A stretch of 64,000 bases of DNA from Chitinophagales bacterium (GCA_013299105.1 JAAFJY010000014.1:62001-126000), one strand, 5' to 3'; positions 36,899 to 45,204 are shown, counted from the stretch's first letter. Notes: a model not told the origin generated them from the sequence alone. Numbers and translations: made by a program.

Positions 36899-37432
36899 TT
36901 GAAGCTAGAAATTTTCCTAAACCATCTGACTCAGAAAGGATTTGTTAGGTGGTTTATTAACTCAAAAAATGAAATGATGGAGAACGAAGCCGCAAAGGGA
37001 GCAAAGATATTCTTAAAAGATGGGGTATTGTATATTCAATCTACAGCCTCTCTAGTCAATAAAGCCTATGTAGGCTATGATAAAATTACAGTTTTGAGTG
37101 TTGACTCAAGTACCGAATCAATTGGTGAGACAGTTAAGCTAACCTTTGATAGCTATGTTATTGATGCACCTGTACCTGAGAAATACAGTGATTTATTGAA
37201 ACCTCTTATAAAGCGAGCTAAACAAAAATCCTGGATTGGATTTGTTAGCCGTGCTAAATTAGTCATAGCTTGGTTCGATGCAAAAAATAAGGAAATAGTT
37301 TTTGAACCCACAAAAAACAACCTTAATAGAGGGTTTTCAGGGCTTTTGAAATCTTACTTTCGAATCCCTGCCACCAGCACCGATGAAGAAATCGGTCAAG
37401 CTGTGCTCAAGGCATTGGAACTGTGTGAATGA
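36899..37432 (+). CDS. CdiI-like immunity protein, unit 3
   Basis: A 177-residue protein without a signal peptide. The C-terminal part (GLLKSYFRIPATSTDEEIG followed by QAVLKALELC) is like the end of the CdiI/DUF1436 immunity family, in which a short strand is followed by RIP, then a Ser/Thr-rich turn and EEIG starting the last helix. That fits the CdiA-like tRNase tip encoded just upstream, so the pair is mutually supportive. The start is uncertain: TTG at 36899, two bases after the toxin stop, gives the best alignment of the N-terminus; the next ATG in frame is about 25 codons in. The gene is AT-rich. Unlike the other two units, it is followed by a 293-base gap. Confidence 0.65.
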   Translation: MKLEIFLNHLTQKGFVRWFINSKNEMMENEAAKGAKIFLKDGVLYIQSTASLVNKAYVGYDKITVLSVDSSTESIGETVKLTFDSYVIDAPVPEKYSDLLKPLIKRAKQKSWIGFVSRAKLVIAWFDAKNKEIVFEPTKNNLNRGFSGLLKSYFRIPATSTDEEIGQAVLKALELCE

Positions 37433-37502
37433 GTGGATAGAGAAACAAGGTATTGGGTAAATTTTTGTCAAAAGTGACAAAAAGCACGATTCAAAGTCAC
37501 GT

Positions 37503-37604
37503 ATGGGAGCGAATAACCTAACACACGAAACTGCGGATTTTGCCGCTCAACTTTCAAAAGCCCCAGCTCAAAACCAGGCCCAAAAGCCTGCCAAAGCCGG
37601 GTAA
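37503..37604 (+). CDS. Possible small ORF or gene remnant in unit 3 gap
   Basis: ATG at 37503 opens a 33-codon frame with a plausible hydrophilic composition (TADFAAQLSKAPAQNQAQ), ending at TAA 37602. No family is recognised and there is no clear ribosome binding site. It lies where units 1 and 2 have no spacer, so it could be the end of a lost gene. Confidence 0.2.
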   Translation: MGANNLTHETADFAAQLSKAPAQNQAQKPAKAG

Positions 37605-37633
37605 TTTTTTAACAACATAAACCTAACAAAACC

Positions 37634-37729
37634 ATGAAAAAAACAACAATATGGATGCTGGCCCTGCTGCTGTGCTGGGGCTGCGGGCGATGGCTTTGTT
37701 TGAATAATGGTACAAAAACGACAGCATGA
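37634..37729 (+). CDS. Truncated lipoprotein leader or leader peptide, unit 3
   Basis: A 31-residue frame that is almost entirely a lipoprotein-type signal (MKKTTIWMLALLLCWGCG), then a short tail. Its TGA overlaps the ATG of the next gene (ATGA at 37726), the same coupling seen elsewhere in the array. It may be a translated leader peptide or the remains of a lipoprotein gene lost when the unit was assembled. Confidence 0.35.
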   Translation: MKKTTIWMLALLLCWGCGRWLCLNNGTKTTA

Positions 37730-38259
37730 AATATGTTAAATACTTGGTATTGATTCTTGTGTCATACACCACCACCCTCCAAGCCCAAGTCCATCAAGGG
37801 GATTGGCTGCTAGGTGGCAACTTCAACTCTCGGCACACCAAAACCAATGACAATACTTATTGGCGAGTAGCTGCCCAACCCAGTGTTGGGTATTTTTTCC
37901 TCGATCGCTTTGTCCTAACTGGCACTTTGCGCGTCGACTACAATGTGCAAAGAAGCCCCTTTGAAGCACCCGAAAAAAACTACAGGGCAGGATTGGGCCT
38001 GATGGCCAGTTTTTACTTCTGGAAAAAAAGCTCGACAATTCAACCCTTTGTCTATACCGATGTCACCAAGATTTTCAGCAGCAGCGTCAAATGGCAAACG
38101 AGATACCTCATCGGCGACATGGATCTTGGGCTGGGTGTGCAGGGCTTCATTCGCAAAGACATCGCGCTAGAATTTCGACAAAGTATTTTCAGCGATCGAG
38201 ATGCGATTTTTTTCAACAGCACACTGGGTTTTAAAGTACTACTACCCCAAAAACGATAG
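37726..38259 (+). CDS. Small outer-membrane beta-barrel-like protein, unit 3 (first of pair)
   Basis: A 177-residue protein with a signal peptide (end near LQAQ) and barrel-type strands (GDWLLGGNFNS, FVLTGTLRVDYN, GLGLMASFYFW, TIQPFVYTDV, TLGFKVLLP). It is homologous to 14293-14868 of unit 1 in mature start and strand order but lacks that protein's Lys-rich tail. The start overlaps the stop of the 31-codon leader-like ORF. Three bases separate it from the second barrel gene. Confidence 0.65.
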   Translation: MKYVKYLVLILVSYTTTLQAQVHQGDWLLGGNFNSRHTKTNDNTYWRVAAQPSVGYFFLDRFVLTGTLRVDYNVQRSPFEAPEKNYRAGLGLMASFYFWKKSSTIQPFVYTDVTKIFSSSVKWQTRYLIGDMDLGLGVQGFIRKDIALEFRQSIFSDRDAIFFNSTLGFKVLLPQKR

Positions 38260-38262
38260 CAC

Positions 38263-38901
38263 ATGAACCAAGAAATATTACGTATACCGCTGCCATTGGT
38301 TTTGGTCTGCTTTATGATCAGTACAACTTGGCATGGCTTAATCGCCCAGGCAGAGAAAGGCACCACCTTGATCGGGGGGAATGCATTTTACCAAGTTGAT
38401 GTTGATCAGCCCATTGAATTTATTGAGTTCAAAACCAGCATCATTGCTGCTTGGGCTGTTGCGGATCGGGTTTTTCTGGGGGCAGAATATGATTTCGGCC
38501 TGGTTGCCGATGATTTGAAGCCGGGAGATACCCGCCTTACCAAACTGGGTGTTCGCATGGCACCAGGAATTTTTGCACGCTATTACTATTTGTACGAACC
38601 CGAACAAAAATTTGGCTTGTGGGCCGAAACTGGAGTGGCGCGCTCCTTGAGTTTTTCTACCCAAAGGGAGGGTTTCGCACTCTTCAATATCTATCACTCT
38701 AGTACAGACTACACCAGATCGACCCGCTGGCGCTGCGCCGGAGGTGCCGATTATTTTCTGACTCGCAATGTAGCCTTCAGTGGCATAATGCAAGGAATAT
38801 TCCAAAAAGAACTTACTCAGGTTGAGTTTTTAATTGGTCTCCAGTTCTTTTTACGTCCCAAAGCGCAGGATGCCAAGAAAAAGCCCGAATCTCGAAAATA
38901 G
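38263..38901 (+). CDS. Small outer-membrane beta-barrel-like protein, unit 3 (second of pair)
   Basis: A 212-residue protein with a signal peptide (end near LIAQ) and mature start AEKGTTLIGGNAFYQ, homologous to 14865-15476 of unit 1. Strands include FLGAEYDFGLV, MAPGIFARYYYL, FGLWAETGVAR and VEFLIGLQFFL; the C-terminus is Lys-rich. The partner gene starts 32 bases after the stop. Confidence 0.65.
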   Translation: MNQEILRIPLPLVLVCFMISTTWHGLIAQAEKGTTLIGGNAFYQVDVDQPIEFIEFKTSIIAAWAVADRVFLGAEYDFGLVADDLKPGDTRLTKLGVRMAPGIFARYYYLYEPEQKFGLWAETGVARSLSFSTQREGFALFNIYHSSTDYTRSTRWRCAGGADYFLTRNVAFSGIMQGIFQKELTQVEFLIGLQFFLRPKAQDAKKKPESRK

Positions 38902-38933
38902 ACATGTTTTCCCGAACTTAAAAATGTAATGTC

Positions 38934-41900
38934 ATGAAAAATATAAGCTTTACTCCTGTGCTGATGCCTCAAAGAAAAATGCTGAGGATCTTGGTTTTGT
39001 TAAGCCTTTGGTTTGCGACGAATGGCCTATTTGCCCAATTCAGCAGTACAGGCATAACTGTAGAAGAGGAAGCATCGGCATGCCAAACCTGCACGGGTAA
39101 ACTAAAGGTATTCATGCCCCTTGATTTGCTCGTTCCGGCAGAAGTCACCCTTACCGATGGCAAAAACAATGTGTACAAAAGAAGCCTCAAAACGCCAGCA
39201 GATCTTTCAAAAGAGCTGATTTTTGAAAATGTGTGTGCTGGGGCTTATGAATTGCTCATGGTGTCCAGTGATCCACGTTTTGCCAACCTTGAATGCGGCA
39301 AAAAGGAACACAAAGGTGTCATCAATGGCTCAGGAGAGGGCAATTTTTCCATTGATCTAGCCAGTAATTTAAACAATGCGATCAGCATTAAAACCAGTGC
39401 TTTTTTCCCTACTTTCCAATGGAGCAATGGAAAAAGCACCCAAAACATCAGCGATTTGGAAGCTGGAAGCTATACTGTGACCATTACCGATGGGGCTGGC
39501 TGTACAAAAGTAGCAGGCCCATTTTCTACCCTGGGAACTTGCTACGATCCGCAGAAAAAATACATTGGTGAGAAGTTTGAAATTCGCATTGTAGGCGTAC
39601 AGGACGATCAAAAAGGATTGGTTCATACGGGAAACAGCAGTTATGAGTTGGAGGCTACTCGTCAGGACAAACCCGCTTTTCCCGCAGGTACTACTTTCAA
39701 ATGGTTTACAGCGGTAGGTGTATTATTGGCCGAGACTGCAAAACTGACCATACCCGCAGCTCGTTTTGGGGAATATAAATCGGTAAAAGCTGTGGTGACC
39801 AGCCCTTGCGAGCAACGAGAAATAACGATCGCCCTCTATGAATGTGGTGCCACTGTGGCAGACCCATTCAAAGCCTTTGGCATTTCCACTGAGCCTTCCT
39901 GCTTTTACCGCACTACGGATATTGCCAAAAATGAGGTAAAGGTGGACACAAAATCCGGTAAAGTCTCTTTTCGTATCCCTAATCCAACGGGCAATCCTGC
40001 CATCACTGTGAAATGGGGAAGTCAATCCTACACCGCCACTCAAAGTCAGTCTTTTGGTATGCTGACCATTACGGGATTAGAAGCCAAAGAAGAGAAGGTC
40101 ATCATCGAATACGCCAATGGCTGCAAATACGAGTTTTTGGTAAAGATTCCAGCAAAGGAGGCTTTTTATGAAACAGCGATCTATGACCCGGCCAAAAACT
40201 TGTGTAACCTGAAATACCGTTGCACAAAAGGGCTTTACAGCGAATATCCTTTGCTTCAAGGTGTCTCTTTGCCACCCATTCGTGATTATTACGTGGGTGT
40301 TTCCGGTTCAAATGGAAGAAAAAACAGGACCAAATGCGAAAGAAAGGTGGTTTGCGGAGCTGGTGCATTTACGATGCCTATTAGAACGAATGACCCCCCT
40401 ATTGATGCGATGATCACCTATGCAGGTATCTTCAATGAGATCATTAACAAAATACTTTCTGATCCTACTGTTGTGCTGAGTGATGAAGAAAGACAAAAAT
40501 TATTGGATGCTTGTACCGACAACATTAGGCGAAAACCATGTCGGAAGGTTAGTTTTTGCCCGGGCAGTTTCGAGCCTATTGATGAGTCTCACCCCTTTCC
40601 AGGTATTGGCTTGGAAAGACGAGGGGAAGGCTTTACCAATGATGGAGGCTGTTTTGAACTAGATTGCGGCAGGGGCAATGCAAGGGAGAAAAAATCAACT
40701 TGCGACCCTGAGCTCAAAGCGGTCATTGATATCACTGCGCCAGTTGGCCTTGACGGTGGCGTGTGCAGTACTCCTGAACAGGAACGAGAGGAATCAAAAC
40801 CAAAGCCAGATAATCCTGAACCTAATCCTTGTCTTTACTACCAAAGGACAAGCTCATGGCAAATAATGAGGACCCCACTGGATAAACTAGACTTGATCCC
40901 TGGCAGCCAATTGGAAAGTGTATACCAGGCTTTGTGGACAAGAGCAGGGGAGATTGACGAACTTATAGACCAAAGAGGGGTGGGTATTGTAAGGATGGGT
41001 TGTTATTATATCCGCTACTGTAAGGCAACAGGCTGGGTGACCGACTATCCAACTTTGATGAATCAGATTTTATATGAAGATTGCACAAGTTGCAAGAATT
41101 CAGATGCTAAAAATTTGACCCTTGCAGATTTTTACATACCTGGAGCCGATCTATCAAATCCTGAGTTTAAAATTTTAAAAGATAAAACGTGGTTTGTAGC
41201 TCCAGCATCACGAAACTGTATTCCTGTTACAGTTTGCAATGGAAGAATATTGAATATTGATGCTGTAATGAAGAATGCTTATTCCTCTAACAGATTTGGT
41301 TGCAAATGTGACCAAGATGATCATATTGTTAGTGTACGATTCGATGAATTGCTGAGAATACTTACTGGTAAGAATGCTGATGTTGAATTTAAAATACTTA
41401 CAGGAGGGCATCCTTACTTATATAACGCTTGCTGTGGTCATGTGTATGAACTGGAAAATATAGTTAAAGAGGGATTGCCTCATAATGATGGAGCTAATTC
41501 TCCCAATTGCAGAGTAATTCAATTTTGCGCAAAAACCAATAAGGTTATAGACTATGAAGAACAGTTAAAATATTTTAAAGACCCAAGAAATACTTGTAAA
41601 AGAAGAAATATCCGTGTCCCAATTGTCACAATTAAAATTCCCAGGATTATCTTCAACTCAATCTCAGATAGTAATTCCCTGAGTAAAAAATACTTCAACG
41701 AAAATGAAAGGGTCAATGAACGCTTTGACCGTTTTATCCAAGTAAGTAGTAGTGGGATTTTGCACCCCAAAGCAATCATTCAGGATAGCGCTGCTAATAA
41801 GTTTTTAAACTACAGCCATGATGTGGAGCATCTTCGGAGCATTGCGGACTCAAACATGGTGTACCGTTCGGACGACTGGGACCATGATGAATATTGGTAC

Positions 41901-43223
41901 CTCGACAAAGTAGCCGCAAAAAGAGAATATTGGATTTCGTATGATGGCGCAACAGAAAATTGGGGGGCTTCATTTGAATCGGATTCGCTACTGGTATTTG
42001 GTAGTATCGTAAAAAGGGATAGCATTTTATACCTGAGTGGAATGTACACCGGGGCCTTCCGATTTGGTGGCCAACTAATGAGTCCTGATTACACCCATGA
42101 TCAAATGAGTACCTTTGTGATTGCACTCAATACAAAAGGACAGGTGCGGGGTTTGCACATTTTCAAAGGCATTGATACCACCTATGCAGGTTTTAGGATG
42201 GATATTCAACAAAGCGGCGCACTGCTGGTTGCAGGCCAAGGGTTCGATAACCAAGGCATAAAACTCAATGGCACTCCAATGAATTTGAATGGGAAAAATG
42301 CTTTTTGTGCTTTGATTGATCCACTCAGCCATCAATACAATCTGGTAAAACCACTGGATTTAGGTGGTGCTAAGTTGTTGCGTGCAGCGATTTCGCCAAG
42401 CAAAGGTGAATTTGCAGTAGCTGTCGGCTTGAGTAGCCCTGCTGGTCCAACGGGAGTTTTTACCGCAGGAGACGGCTTGAATGTTGTACATTACGACGCT
42501 AATGGTACATTGGTTAAGCAACATTATTTGAAGGGGGGTATCGATTTTCGTCAGTTTGACATCATCTACGATACTCAAAATCAAATCAACATGGGCTTGA
42601 CTTTTGTAGATACTTTGAGGGCACTTGATTCCTTGTATTTCGAAGGTTCTGGTAAGGAGGACATTGCTATCATTCGCTTGGATACCAACTTTCAGCTCAA
42701 AGCCAATTATAGTTATGGCACTGAAGAAACCGAAACCGTAAATCAATTGATGTACAGTGCTGGGGTACTTTTCTTTGGAGGTAATTTCAGAGGGGCTCAA
42801 GAAACCAGGACTGTAGGTGAATATGATTTCTACAATCTCGGCAGTTCAACCAATCGCGCTTATGTTTCATTCGTATATGATTTGGGAAATGATCAAGACA
42901 GTACTGGTGCGGTCAACGAATTGGCCTATTTCCAGTCGCCAAAATTAAAAAAGGCAGAATGGAGTAAAAACACTCTCAAAGCCTACCCCAACCCCTTCCA
43001 AAACCAGATCACCGCAGAATTCATACTCGATACCCCCGGAGAAATGACCCTGCAATTGTTCAACCAACTGGGCAATGTAGTGGAGGTACGCAAGATCAAC
43101 GCCAACGACGGCCTCAATCGGGAGCAAATCTCGACCAGCAGCCTCCCCAGCGGCCTGTATTTCCTGCACCTCCACGACGCCCAAAATCGCCAAATCGGCG
43201 TGCAGAAGGTACTGAAGATGTAA
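38934..43223 (+). CDS. Large Cys-rich beta-propeller protein with T9SS type A sorting domain, unit 3
   Basis: This 1429-residue protein is homologous over its length to the unit 1 partner. It has a signal peptide (end near LFAQ), an N-terminal CxxC (CQTCTGK), an SprB-like segment (WSNGKSTQNI..GSYTVTITDGAGC), and Cys motifs near 468 (CERKVVC), 537 (CRKVSFC), 690 (CYYIRYC), 762 (CIPVTVC) and 860 (CRVIQFC). A propeller-like half follows (SDDWDHDEYWYLDK, YLSGMYTGAFRFGGQL, LFFGGNFRG), then the near-identical sorting domain at the end. Surface display or release through T9SS is expected. The middle part (about 41000-41700) is AT-rich and the most divergent from unit 1. An ATG at 38934 agrees with the signal peptide; a second ATG lies ten codons in. 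Confidence 0.78.
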   Translation: MKNISFTPVLMPQRKMLRILVLLSLWFATNGLFAQFSSTGITVEEEASACQTCTGKLKVFMPLDLLVPAEVTLTDGKNNVYKRSLKTPADLSKELIFENVCAGAYELLMVSSDPRFANLECGKKEHKGVINGSGEGNFSIDLASNLNNAISIKTSAFFPTFQWSNGKSTQNISDLEAGSYTVTITDGAGCTKVAGPFSTLGTCYDPQKKYIGEKFEIRIVGVQDDQKGLVHTGNSSYELEATRQDKPAFPAGTTFKWFTAVGVLLAETAKLTIPAARFGEYKSVKAVVTSPCEQREITIALYECGATVADPFKAFGISTEPSCFYRTTDIAKNEVKVDTKSGKVSFRIPNPTGNPAITVKWGSQSYTATQSQSFGMLTITGLEAKEEKVIIEYANGCKYEFLVKIPAKEAFYETAIYDPAKNLCNLKYRCTKGLYSEYPLLQGVSLPPIRDYYVGVSGSNGRKNRTKCERKVVCGAGAFTMPIRTNDPPIDAMITYAGIFNEIINKILSDPTVVLSDEERQKLLDACTDNIRRKPCRKVSFCPGSFEPIDESHPFPGIGLERRGEGFTNDGGCFELDCGRGNAREKKSTCDPELKAVIDITAPVGLDGGVCSTPEQEREESKPKPDNPEPNPCLYYQRTSSWQIMRTPLDKLDLIPGSQLESVYQALWTRAGEIDELIDQRGVGIVRMGCYYIRYCKATGWVTDYPTLMNQILYEDCTSCKNSDAKNLTLADFYIPGADLSNPEFKILKDKTWFVAPASRNCIPVTVCNGRILNIDAVMKNAYSSNRFGCKCDQDDHIVSVRFDELLRILTGKNADVEFKILTGGHPYLYNACCGHVYELENIVKEGLPHNDGANSPNCRVIQFCAKTNKVIDYEEQLKYFKDPRNTCKRRNIRVPIVTIKIPRIIFNSISDSNSLSKKYFNENERVNERFDRFIQVSSSGILHPKAIIQDSAANKFLNYSHDVEHLRSIADSNMVYRSDDWDHDEYWYLDKVAAKREYWISYDGATENWGASFESDSLLVFGSIVKRDSILYLSGMYTGAFRFGGQLMSPDYTHDQMSTFVIALNTKGQVRGLHIFKGIDTTYAGFRMDIQQSGALLVAGQGFDNQGIKLNGTPMNLNGKNAFCALIDPLSHQYNLVKPLDLGGAKLLRAAISPSKGEFAVAVGLSSPAGPTGVFTAGDGLNVVHYDANGTLVKQHYLKGGIDFRQFDIIYDTQNQINMGLTFVDTLRALDSLYFEGSGKEDIAIIRLDTNFQLKANYSYGTEETETVNQLMYSAGVLFFGGNFRGAQETRTVGEYDFYNLGSSTNRAYVSFVYDLGNDQDSTGAVNELAYFQSPKLKKAEWSKNTLKAYPNPFQNQITAEFILDTPGEMTLQLFNQLGNVVEVRKINANDGLNREQISTSSLPSGLYFLHLHDAQNRQIGVQKVLKM
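42977..43223 (+). repeat. Sorting-domain DNA repeat, copy 3
   Basis: 247 bases nearly identical to 19620-19866 and 31176-31422, encoding the T9SS sorting domain. Confidence 0.9.
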
Positions 43224-43265
43224 ATTCCAATTGAATTTGTAACTATACTTAAAGACCAAATTCGA

Positions 43266-43330
43266 GCCTCTTCTTTTTTCATCTGATCCTGGCGGAAAGC
43301 TGGGCGGATGAAAAAGGGGGAGGCTTTTTT
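43266..43330 (+). terminator. Intrinsic terminator and array end, copy 3
   Basis: Same 18-bp stem (43266-43283 with 43307-43324) and T6 tract as the other two copies. The junction sequence continues identically to GAGGGGCGCTG (about 43374) and then departs; no shared block follows. The rest of the gap to murF holds a second short AGTTGAGG piece and nothing recognisable. Confidence 0.9.
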
Positions 43331-43500
43331 AGTTGAGGGGGTGAGGGGTTGAGAAGTTGAGGAGAGGGGCGCTGTGCGGGGCTTTTTAGTTGAGGGGAGT
43401 AGATCAAGGAATCTGACTCCGAAAACGGCGGCCTAAACTTTTAAAAATTTTCTGTGCGAGCCCTCACTCATCATTCATAACCCATAACTAACACGCACCA

Positions 43501-44826
43501 CTAACTCTCCATCTCCACCGGTCCACTCAGCACTTTTTCCAGGGCCATGCCACGCGAGCCTTTGATCAGGATGTGGGCATTTTTCCAAATTTGGGCATCG
43601 AACCAGGGTTTGAGCGCCTGCACATGGTCAAAATGCAGGCCATTTCGTTTTTGGGCGGCAGCGGCAAAATTTTGGCCCACCAGCACAACTTGGTCAATCG
43701 CTAAACTTTCGGCCAAGGCGGCTATTTTTTCGTGTTCGGCGGGTGCTTCTTCACCCAACTCAAACATGTCGCCCAGAATGGCGATGCGTTGCGAGGCGGC
43801 GCTTGCGGCAAAAGTGCGCAGGGTTTCCTCCATGCTGGACGGGTTGGCATTGTAAGCGTCCAGTAAAATCGTATTGCTGCCAAATTGGACCGTTTGTGAG
43901 CGGTTCATGCTGGGGATGTAAGTCTCCAGGGCGGCTTTGATCTTGCGAGAAGGAACCTTGAAGTACTTGCCCAGGGAGACCGCCGTTTTGATGTTTTGGA
44001 AATTGTGCATGCCCATCAGGTGGCTATCGGCCTCCAGCAGTTCCTGGTTTTCGTCCAAAAAAGCGACTTTAATGCTGGGTTGCACTTGCAACAATTTTAC
44101 TTCGTAAGGCTTGTTTTCCGGCTGCGGGTTTTCATTGGCCTCATAAAACACCCTTTTCTTCACCACACTCGACAAGTCGGTCAAAAAGGGCTCATCAGAA
44201 TTGACAAAAGCCAGCCCGCCGCTTTCTGCCAGGTAGCGATAAAGCTCTGATTTGCCTTTTTTCACCCCCTCAATTCCGCCAAAACCTTCCAGGTGGGCTT
44301 TGCCAATGTTGGTGATCAAGCCATGCGTGGGTTCGGCGATGCGGGACAACAAGTCAATTTCACCCTGGTGATTGGCACCCATTTCGATCACGGCTACTTC
44401 CAGGCGCTCGTCCAGTTGCAGCAAAGTGAGGGGTACGCCGATGTGGTTGTTCAAATTTCCTTGGGTGTAATGCAGTCGATATTGGGTGCCCATTACCGCA
44501 GCTACCAGCTCTTTGGTCGTTGTTTTGCCATTGCTGCCCGTGATGCCAATGATCGGAATGTGCAGGTGCCGACGGTGGTGGCGCGCCAGGTCTTGCAAAG
44601 CAGTCAATACGTCGTCCACCAGAAAATACTCCTCCCCTTTGGCCACTGTAGGGTCATCGACTACGGCACAAAGGGCTCCATCGGCCAGGGCTTGTGCAGC
44701 GTAACGATTGCCATCAAATTTTTCGCCTTTGAGGGCAAAAAACAAGCAACCCGGCTCGATTTTGCGAGAATCGGTGCTGACTTTGCGGTGTTGAAGGAAA
44801 AGTTGGTAAAGCTTGGGCAAATCCAT
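43501..44826 (-). CDS. murF: UDP-N-acetylmuramoyl-tripeptide--D-alanyl-D-alanine ligase
   Basis: MurF adds D-Ala-D-Ala to the UDP-MurNAc-tripeptide in cytoplasmic peptidoglycan synthesis, using ATP. The 441-residue product has the Mur ligase order: an N-terminal substrate domain (STDSRKIEPGCLFFALKG), the ATP-binding loop GITGSNGKTTTK at 94-105, the EMGANHQGEI and TNIGKAHLEGFG motifs that distinguish MurF, and the C-terminal domain with LLDAYNANPSSM and LGDMFELG. Length is normal for the family. It is single-copy core metabolism, downstream of gldJ and the small ABM gene on the same strand, and marks the end of the accessory array. Confidence 0.95.
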   Translation of the reverse strand: MDLPKLYQLFLQHRKVSTDSRKIEPGCLFFALKGEKFDGNRYAAQALADGALCAVVDDPTVAKGEEYFLVDDVLTALQDLARHHRRHLHIPIIGITGSNGKTTTKELVAAVMGTQYRLHYTQGNLNNHIGVPLTLLQLDERLEVAVIEMGANHQGEIDLLSRIAEPTHGLITNIGKAHLEGFGGIEGVKKGKSELYRYLAESGGLAFVNSDEPFLTDLSSVVKKRVFYEANENPQPENKPYEVKLLQVQPSIKVAFLDENQELLEADSHLMGMHNFQNIKTAVSLGKYFKVPSRKIKAALETYIPSMNRSQTVQFGSNTILLDAYNANPSSMEETLRTFAASAASQRIAILGDMFELGEEAPAEHEKIAALAESLAIDQVVLVGQNFAAAAQKRNGLHFDHVQALKPWFDAQIWKNAHILIKGSRGMALEKVLSGPVEMES

Positions 44827-44907
44827 AAGGGTGTTTTTTCTAAATTGTGGACTGGGATGATGGCAAATTAGGTCAATTAGGTCAACGATTGGGCCGAAAA
44901 ATAGTTT

Positions 44908-45204
44908 TCAATGGGGGAATTTGAGTTCATAGTGCTCCACCAAGGGCGGATTTTCAAAAAACTGGCCAATATAGCCCCGCCATTCTTTGAACAATTCCGA
45001 ACCCCGGAACCCTTCGGTATGGGCTTCCAGGCTGGTCCAGTGGATGAGCAAAATATAGCGGTTGTCGCGCTCCATGCATTTTTGGAATTCGTGCTTGAGG
45101 TAACCCTCGGCACGAGTCAGTACGGATTGAGCTTGGTCCAGGTTGTGTTCAAAATCGGCGTTGGTACCAGCTTTGATGTCGATGATGGCCAGTTCTAAAA
45201 CCAT
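44908..45204 (-). CDS. Antibiotic biosynthesis monooxygenase (ABM) domain protein
   Basis: A 98-residue single-domain protein of the ABM/dimeric ferredoxin-like barrel fold. Diagnostic are the strand IIDIKAGTNADFEHNLDQA, the YILLIHWTSLEAHTEGFRGS segment with the W-x-S/D-x-x-A-H-x-x-h-x-x-S pattern, and a final strand (EHYELKFPH). Such proteins act as small cofactor-free oxygenases or heme-related enzymes, usually dimers; the substrate cannot be given. It lies between murF and gldJ on the same strand. Confidence 0.8.
   Translation of the reverse strand: MVLELAIIDIKAGTNADFEHNLDQAQSVLTRAEGYLKHEFQKCMERDNRYILLIHWTSLEAHTEGFRGSELFKEWRGYIGQFFENPPLVEHYELKFPH

Noticed and set aside
43331-43500. Hidden fourth toxin cassette before murF
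   Set aside because: The sequence leaves the junction repeat at about 43374 and has no trace of the shared block or of a toxin tip.
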